From positions 1-10,706 of the forward strand of contig CAMPAA010000096.1 in NCBI GenBank assembly GCA_946631345.1: a DNA stretch of 10,706 nt, written 5' to 3'. How positions within the stretch are numbered: the stretch's first letter is position 1; each line of letters starts with the position of its first letter. The DNA comes from an uncultured Verrucomicrobiota bacterium (lineage in GTDB: Bacteria; Verrucomicrobiota; Kiritimatiellia; RFP12; UBA1067). The translations under genes and the position numbers were made by a program. Below are positions 6,200-10,706 of the stretch, piece by piece. The notes under the pieces were generated by a model. That model worked only from the letters and a program-made list of their open reading frames with translations. It was not told the origin of the DNA and ran no database searches.

Positions 6200-7051
6200 A
6201 TGTCAAAGACAAATAGGAATGAAGGTGTTTTTCCCCGCGCATGGCGCGCAGGGGCGGTTTTGGCTGGCATCCTGGCCGTGTCCGCCGGATGCAGGAGCGT
6301 AGGGACGTGTTCCGGCGGCGCGTGCGCAGCCGCGCGGGACGGACGCGCTCTCACCGCTATGAGCCTCAACATACGCATGGGCTGCGGGCTGAAGGATCCG
6401 TTCAACGTGCCTAAGGGCGGGCTTGCCCATCTGCCTGACTGCGCGAAGGTCATCCGCTCCGTCGATCCCGACTGGGTGGCCATCCAGGAGATAGACCGCT
6501 GCTCGAAACGTGCGGGCGGAGTTGACCAGACCGCCGAGCTGGCCCGCCTCTGCGGGATGAAGGGGACGTTCGTGAAGAAGGTGCCGCAGCCGGGCGGCGA
6601 CTACGGCCTCGCGATCCTCTCAAAGGAGGAGCCGCTGTCCGTCTCGAAGATACTCCTGCCGGGCTCGCTGCACACGCGTTGCGTGGAGATTGTGGAGTTC
6701 AAGGACTACATCGTCGCTTGCACGCACTTCCCGCTGAAAGACACCCACCGCCTGCGTGCCGCCGAGGTGGTGCGCCTCAACCTGGCCGACCGCGGCAAGC
6801 CGGTGTTCCTGGCGGGGGACTTCAACGCCACGCCGGACTCCCCGGAGATCGCCGAGCTGAAGAAGGGCTTCACGATCCTAAGCGACACAACCAAGCCTAC
6901 GTTCCGCGCCGACAACCCGACGCAGTGCATCGACTACATAATGGTCGACTCCGCCAGCGCCGACCGCGTGAAGGTGCTCTCCTACGAGACGATCGCGGAT
7001 CCCGTTGCGACAGACCATTGCGGCCTGGTGCTCAGGGCGGTGCTGAAGTGA
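6200..7051 (+). CDS. Putative lipoprotein of the endonuclease/exonuclease/phosphatase family
   Basis: A 283-residue protein with the Mg-dependent EEP phosphodiesterase fold shared by exonuclease III, DNase I, sphingomyelinases and inositol phosphatases. Active-site blocks appear in order: MSLNIRMG (Asn57), VAIQEID (Glu97), YGLAILS, CTHFPL (His176), LAGDFNATPDSPE (Asp207, Asn209), CIDYIMVD and ATDHCGLV (Asp272, His273). The N-terminus has basic residues, a hydrophobic stretch (about 17-28) and AVSAGC ending at Cys31. This looks like a lipoprotein signal, although Ser at -3 is not the most typical lipobox residue. The mature protein is therefore probably anchored on the periplasmic or outer surface, which argues against a DNA repair role. 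The substrate is unknown: nucleic acid, phospholipid head group or sugar phosphate are all possible. It has its own promoter and AAGGAG ribosome site. The aldolase gene follows after 44 bases. Confidence 0.85.
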   Translation: MSKTNRNEGVFPRAWRAGAVLAGILAVSAGCRSVGTCSGGACAAARDGRALTAMSLNIRMGCGLKDPFNVPKGGLAHLPDCAKVIRSVDPDWVAIQEIDRCSKRAGGVDQTAELARLCGMKGTFVKKVPQPGGDYGLAILSKEEPLSVSKILLPGSLHTRCVEIVEFKDYIVACTHFPLKDTHRLRAAEVVRLNLADRGKPVFLAGDFNATPDSPEIAELKKGFTILSDTTKPTFRADNPTQCIDYIMVDSASADRVKVLSYETIADPVATDHCGLVLRAVLK

Positions 7052-7095
7052 CACGGCATGTGATGGCTTAGGCAAACAGTAAGGAGAACAAATCA

Positions 7096-7914
7096 ATGGA
7101 CAGCAAGCTTTACATCAATCCGCCGCTCGTGGACCGCGCGTACCACTGGGAAGGCAAGAGGCAGCCGCGCACCCGCAGGGAGCTCGACGCGTTCTTCGAG
7201 AGCGCGGCCATCCGCAGGGTGAAGCAGCAGATATGCGAGATGGGGCGGCGTATCTACGCCAGGGGCTACACCGACGGCAACGGCGGCAACCTTTCCGTCC
7301 GAGTAGGCGAGGATCTCGTGCTGTGTTCCCCCACGCTATGCTGCAAGGGGTTCATGAAGGAGGAGGATATCTGCCTCGTTGACATGAACGCCGGCCAGCT
7401 CTGCGGGTACCGTCCGCGCACGAGCGAGGTGAAGGTGCACATCGCCATGATGAAGGCCACAGGCATGAACGCCTGCATGCACTGCCACCCGCCGCACTGC
7501 AACGCGTTCATCTTCGCCGGGCAGGTGCCGCCGAACGGAATCAATCCCGAGGCCGACATCTTCCTCGGGCAGATTCCCCTCGCGCCGTACGGCACGCCCG
7601 GCACCGACGAGGTGGCAGCGAACGTGGCGGAGGCGGCGAAGCGTTCAAACGTGGTGTTCATGGAGAACCACGGCATCGTCTGCGGCGGGCGTGACATAGA
7701 GGAGGCTGAATGGTTCGCCGAGAACGCAGACGCCTTCTGCCAGTGCTGCCTGCTTGCCGGACTCCACAAGAAGCCGCTTCAGCAGGTGGGCAGGAAGAGC
7801 GTGCAGGACTTCCTCTCGATCCGCAAGGCGATGGGGCTCTCGATCCCCGACGGTCAGCCGCTCTACAACACCCAGACCTTCGCCGGCTACCGGATGAAGC
7901 GCGTGGGCAAATAG
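7096..7914 (+). CDS. Class II aldolase/adducin family protein
   Basis: A 272-residue protein of the zinc-dependent class II aldolase family, whose members include L-fuculose-1-phosphate and L-rhamnulose-1-phosphate aldolases and ribulose-5-phosphate 4-epimerase. Recognisable blocks are the phosphate-site GYTDGNGGNLSVRV (57-70), SPTLCCKGFM (78-87), the catalytic Glu111 in TSEVKVHIAMMKA, the metal ligands His129 and His131 in CMHCHPPHCNAF, and the third ligand His192 in MENHGIV. About 35 N-terminal residues precede the fold, and the C-terminal tail extends past it. The protein is unusually rich in Cys near the metal site (C127, C130, C135) and has a CQCC cluster at 215-218. AAGGAG (7081-7086) lies nine bases before the ATG. 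It follows the EEP lipoprotein gene by 44 bases without a visible promoter, suggesting co-transcription. The sugar substrate cannot be assigned. Confidence 0.88.
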   Translation: MDSKLYINPPLVDRAYHWEGKRQPRTRRELDAFFESAAIRRVKQQICEMGRRIYARGYTDGNGGNLSVRVGEDLVLCSPTLCCKGFMKEEDICLVDMNAGQLCGYRPRTSEVKVHIAMMKATGMNACMHCHPPHCNAFIFAGQVPPNGINPEADIFLGQIPLAPYGTPGTDEVAANVAEAAKRSNVVFMENHGIVCGGRDIEEAEWFAENADAFCQCCLLAGLHKKPLQQVGRKSVQDFLSIRKAMGLSIPDGQPLYNTQTFAGYRMKRVGK

Positions 7915-7940
7915 CGGCCGCCGGCGTACCCGTGCGGAAT

Positions 7941-7951
7941 TGTGGTATAAT
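7941..7951 (+). promoter_or_regulatory. Extended -10 promoter of metG
   Basis: TGTGGTATAAT, identical in all 11 bases to the elements before the exosortase gene and gltX, with TATAAT at 7946-7951. No -35 match is evident upstream. The expected transcription start near 7958 leaves a leader of about 26 bases that carries GGAGG at 7966-7970, 13 bases before the metG ATG. The metG mRNA is thus led, unlike the other two. Confidence 0.8.
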
Positions 7952-7983
7952 CTCGCTTTTCTTTCGGAGGACTTAGGTCAGAT

Positions 7984-10080
7984 ATGGCGGAAAACAGGAA
8001 AATCGTTGTTACAAGCGCGCTCCCCTACGCGAACGGGGACATACATCTCGGGCATCTCGTGGAGTATCTCCAGACCGACTTCTGGGTGCGGTTCCAGAAG
8101 ATGCGCGGCAACCGCTGCGTGTATGTGTGCGCGGACGACACGCACGGCACGCCGGTGATGATCCGCGCGCGCAACGAGGGCATCACCCCCGAGGAGCTGA
8201 TCGCGCGCAGCCACGCCATGCACATGAGGGACTTCACCGATTTCGAGGTCGCGTTCGACAGCTACTACACGACGAACTCGCCCGAGAACAGGGAGCTTTC
8301 AGAGCGCATCTTCGCCGCGATGGAGAAGAGCGGGGCCGTGACAACGCGCACTGCGCCGCAGCTCTGGTGCGAGAAGTGCGGAATGTTCCTGCCTGACCGC
8401 TTCGTGAAGGGCGTCTGCCCGAAATGCGGGGCCGAGGGCCAGTACGGCGACAGCTGCGACAAGTGCGGCAGCACATACGCCGCCGAGGAGCTTGGCTCCC
8501 CGAAGTGCACGGTATGCGGCGGCACTCCTGCGGTCAAGGATTCGGAGCACATCTACTTTGAGCTGGAGCCGTTCAAGGAGTATCTGCGCAAGTGGCTGCC
8601 CGAGCACACGACGAGCGACGTGTCGAACAAGCTGCTGGAGTGGTTCAACGAGCCTCTGCGCGGATGGTGCATTTCGCGCGACGCCCCGTACTTCGGGTTC
8701 GAGATACCCGGGCATCCCGGCAAGTTCTTCTACGTGTGGGTGGACGCGCCGATCGGCTACATCGCATCGCTCGCCAACTGGTGCAGGAAGAACGGCGAGA
8801 GGATCGAGGACTGGTGGCCGTGCGGTGGCGCGCAGTCCGCGGAGACGCCAGAGATATACCATTTCATCGGAAAGGACATCATCCGCTTCCACTGCCTGTT
8901 CTGGCCGGGGATGCTGCACGTGGCCGGCTTCCAGACGCCGTCCAAGGTGTTCGTGCACGGGTTCCTCACGGTCAACGGCGAGAAGATGTCGAAGTCCAAG
9001 GGAACGTTCATCAACGCGCGCACGTATCTCGACCACCTGCCGGCGACTGCGCTGCGGTACTACTACGCGGCGAAGCTCGGCGGCAACACGGACGACATGG
9101 ATCTCAACCTCTCGGACTTCGTCCAGCGCGTGAACTCCGACCTCGTCGGCAAGGTGACTAACATCGCCTCGCGTGCGGCGCAGATGCTCCAGAAGAAGCT
9201 GGATGGCACGCTCGCCGTCCTGGCCGGACACGACGAGGAGCTTGCGCTTCTCGGAAAGCTTCGCGACGGCGGCGCGTCCATCGCGCGCCACTATGAAGAC
9301 CGTCGCTTCAACCAGGCCGTCGTGGAGATATGCCGTCTGGCGGATGCCGCAAACGAGTATTTCGACCGCAAGGAGCCGTGGAAGACCGTCAAGACCGATG
9401 CCGAGGCGACGCGCGTCACGCTCACTGCGGCGCTCAACGCGTTCCGCATCCTGGCGATCTACCTGAAGCCCATCCTCCCAGCCTATGCGGACAGGGCAAT
9501 GAAGCTCTTCGGCGAAACCGCGTGGACGTGGGACTCTCGCGACACGACTGTCGAAGGCATCGCTTTAGGCACGTACGAGTACCTCGCGAGCCGGATCGAC
9601 GCGAAGCAGGTGGAGGCCATGGTTGCCGCCGCGACGGAAAAGCCCGCAGAGTCCGGCGAGGTTGCGCACGAATCGCGCGCCTCGAAGAACAAGGCCAAGA
9701 AGGGCGGGGCGGCGGAGTGCGAGGGCGCACCCGTGCCGCCGCTGAAGCCGGAGGTCGCGTTCGCTGACTTCGAGAAGCTCGACCTCCGCGTGGGCAAGGT
9801 GCTCTCGTGCGAGACCGTGCCGAAAAGCTCCAAGCTGCTGAAGTTCGAGCTGGACGCCGGTTCGCTCGGCAAGCGCACCATCTTCAGCGGCATACGCGGA
9901 ACCTACGCCGAGCCGTCCGAACTGGTGGGCAAGGAGGTGCTTTTCGTGGCCAACCTCGCGCCGCGCAAGATGAGCGTCGGCGTGTCGGAGGGCATGATCC
10001 TCTACGCCGGCGAGCCCGGAAAGAACGGCGGCGTGCTGGAGCCGCTCGACGGCGTTCCGGCTGGCACCCCCGCCACGTGA
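7984..10080 (+). CDS. metG: Methionyl-tRNA synthetase
   Basis: A 698-residue class I synthetase that charges tRNA-Met, close in layout to E. coli MetG (677). The N-terminal catalytic domain has ALPYANGDIHLGH with the HIGH-type motif HLGH at 21-24, and CADDTHGTP (49-57). Four C-x-x-C pairs (129/132, 145/148, 158/161, 175/178) form the zinc-binding connective region. The KMSKS motif lies at 334-338 (GEKMSKSKG). An anticodon-binding helical domain follows (about 370-545). A low-complexity linker rich in Ala, Lys, Glu and Pro (about 550-590) joins it to a C-terminal EMAPII/OB-fold tRNA-binding domain (about 592-680: FEKLDLRVGKV, FSGIRG, NLAPRKMSVGVSEGMIL), which supports dimerisation and tRNA binding. 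The ATG at 7984 gives the standard N-terminus. Its promoter and a GGAGG site lie directly upstream. The synthetase gene gltX follows after 61 bases with a separate promoter. Confidence 0.97.
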   Translation: MAENRKIVVTSALPYANGDIHLGHLVEYLQTDFWVRFQKMRGNRCVYVCADDTHGTPVMIRARNEGITPEELIARSHAMHMRDFTDFEVAFDSYYTTNSPENRELSERIFAAMEKSGAVTTRTAPQLWCEKCGMFLPDRFVKGVCPKCGAEGQYGDSCDKCGSTYAAEELGSPKCTVCGGTPAVKDSEHIYFELEPFKEYLRKWLPEHTTSDVSNKLLEWFNEPLRGWCISRDAPYFGFEIPGHPGKFFYVWVDAPIGYIASLANWCRKNGERIEDWWPCGGAQSAETPEIYHFIGKDIIRFHCLFWPGMLHVAGFQTPSKVFVHGFLTVNGEKMSKSKGTFINARTYLDHLPATALRYYYAAKLGGNTDDMDLNLSDFVQRVNSDLVGKVTNIASRAAQMLQKKLDGTLAVLAGHDEELALLGKLRDGGASIARHYEDRRFNQAVVEICRLADAANEYFDRKEPWKTVKTDAEATRVTLTAALNAFRILAIYLKPILPAYADRAMKLFGETAWTWDSRDTTVEGIALGTYEYLASRIDAKQVEAMVAAATEKPAESGEVAHESRASKNKAKKGGAAECEGAPVPPLKPEVAFADFEKLDLRVGKVLSCETVPKSSKLLKFELDAGSLGKRTIFSGIRGTYAEPSELVGKEVLFVANLAPRKMSVGVSEGMILYAGEPGKNGGVLEPLDGVPAGTPAT

Positions 10081-10122
10081 GGCGGCGGTTACCGTTCGTC
10101 AGCACATGCACATGGCCTGTGG

Positions 10123-10133
10123 TGTGGTATAAT
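10123..10133 (+). promoter_or_regulatory. Extended -10 promoter of gltX
   Basis: The third copy of TGTGGTATAAT, with TATAAT at 10128-10133 and no evident -35. The predicted transcription start is near 10140, so the ATG at 10142 would have a leader of zero to two bases. No Shine-Dalgarno is present between the -10 and the start codon, consistent with a leaderless or nearly leaderless mRNA. Confidence 0.8.
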
Positions 10134-10141
10134 ACGCAGCC

Positions 10142-10706
10142 ATGGAAGAAGTTAGAGTAAGATTCGCCCCGTCGCCGACGGGGAAGGTGCATATCGGCAA
10201 CATCCGCGCCGCCATCTACAACTGGCTGTACGCGCGCCACGTGGGCGGCAAGTTCCTGCTCCGCGTAGAGGATACGGATCTGGAGCGTTCCACGCCGGAG
10301 GCCATACATACGCTCATGGAATGCATGGAGTGGCTCGGGCTCGACTACGACGAGCCGGTGTTCTACCAGACCAAGAACCTGAAACGCCATCTCGAGTGCG
10401 TGGAGAAGCTTCTCGCAGACGGAAAGGCGTACAAGTGCGAAAAGGTCTCCCGCGACGGCAAGACCGGCACCGTGGTGATGTTCCGCATGCCCAAGGAGGG
10501 CGTAATTGAGTTCGACGACATCGTGAAGGGGCACATGGCGAAGAAGGCCGAGGACATCCAGGACTTCGCGATCGTGCGCTCTGACGGCTCGCCTATCTTC
10601 CACCTCGCCAACGTCGTGGACGACATTGATCAGCGAGTGACGCACATAATACGCGGCGACGACCACGTGGAGAACACCTTCAAGCACATCGAGCTGTTCA
10701 AGGCGC
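10142..10706 (+). CDS. gltX: Glutamyl-tRNA synthetase, 3' part beyond window
   Basis: The reading frame stays open from the ATG at 10142 to the window edge, giving the first 188 residues of a class I glutamyl-tRNA synthetase (complete enzymes are about 470-500). It opens with RFAPSPTGKVHIGNIRAA, where HIGN (17-20) is the HIGH-type motif. LLRVEDTDLERSTPEAI (39-55), FYQTK (74-78), DGSPIFHLANVVDD (148-161) and THIIRGDDH (167-175) follow. The segment between AYKC (96-99) and VVMFRM (111-116) is only 11 residues. In E. coli GluRS it is several tens of residues long and carries cysteine and histidine zinc ligands; here only Cys99 remains. Whether the enzyme is discriminating (Glu only) or also charges tRNA-Gln cannot be judged without the C-terminal anticodon domain. 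Its promoter lies immediately upstream. Confidence 0.95.
   Translation, partial: MEEVRVRFAPSPTGKVHIGNIRAAIYNWLYARHVGGKFLLRVEDTDLERSTPEAIHTLMECMEWLGLDYDEPVFYQTKNLKRHLECVEKLLADGKAYKCEKVSRDGKTGTVVMFRMPKEGVIEFDDIVKGHMAKKAEDIQDFAIVRSDGSPIFHLANVVDDIDQRVTHIIRGDDHVENTFKHIELFKA

Noticed and set aside
6200..7914. EEP protein or aldolase as an exosortase substrate
   Set aside because: Neither product ends in a sorting motif, hydrophobic helix and basic tail.
8299..9291. Minus-strand open frame of 330 codons opposite metG
   Set aside because: Antisense shadow of a strongly conserved gene; no motif of its own.
10070..10085. Inverted repeat CCGCC/GGCGG around the metG stop codon as a terminator
   Set aside because: Only five base pairs and no T-run follows; GC-rich coding sequence yields such repeats by chance.
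1..10706. Mobile element, CRISPR array, attachment site or phage gene
   Set aside because: No regularly spaced repeats, transposase or integrase motifs, or flanking inverted repeats were seen; the tRNA 3' end is followed at once by infA with no sign of integration.

Overview
This is a GC-rich, gene-dense bacterial chromosomal window in which every supported gene lies on the + strand. No gap between genes exceeds about 160 bases, and I see no mobile element, CRISPR array or integration site. It opens in the 3' part of a tRNA-Asn gene and closes inside a glutamyl-tRNA synthetase gene. The taxon cannot be fixed from this sequence alone. An exosortase-EpsI fusion and a MurA with Asp in place of the catalytic Cys (as in Chlamydia) make a Verrucomicrobiota/Kiritimatiellota-like (PVC-related) bacterium my best guess; this is inference.

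Region by region: (1) 1-362 holds tRNA-Asn (3' part), infA and a rho-independent terminator. (2) 362-6038 is a probable four-gene operon: an exosortase fused to its EpsI partner, a WecA/MraY-type phospho-sugar transferase fused to a second four-helix plus Rossmann-like module, MurA, and a SpoU/TrmH RNA 2'-O-methyltransferase. The first two genes overlap by ATGA and the other gaps are 18 and 41 bases. (3) 6039-7914 has its own sigma70-like promoter (TTGAAA, 17 bases, TATACT) and encodes a putative lipoprotein of the endonuclease/exonuclease/phosphatase fold and a class II aldolase. (4) 7915-10706 holds metG and the start of gltX, each behind its own promoter.

How the genes fit together: exosortases process and sort C-terminally tagged surface proteins and are known to be linked with exopolysaccharide genes. 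Next to this one sits an enzyme that would start a lipid-linked glycan, followed by a UDP-GlcNAc-using enzyme. The operon therefore looks like an envelope/surface-glycan and protein-sorting unit, with an RNA methyltransferase trailing. No obvious exosortase substrate is encoded in the window.

The most notable points are: an identical 11-base element, TGTGGTATAAT, upstream of the exosortase operon, metG and gltX; its placement only 7-8 bases before the ATG of the exosortase gene and gltX, which predicts leaderless or nearly leaderless mRNAs; the unusual transferase fusion; a MurA predicted to be fosfomycin-insensitive; and a GluRS lacking the usual cysteine-rich insertion.
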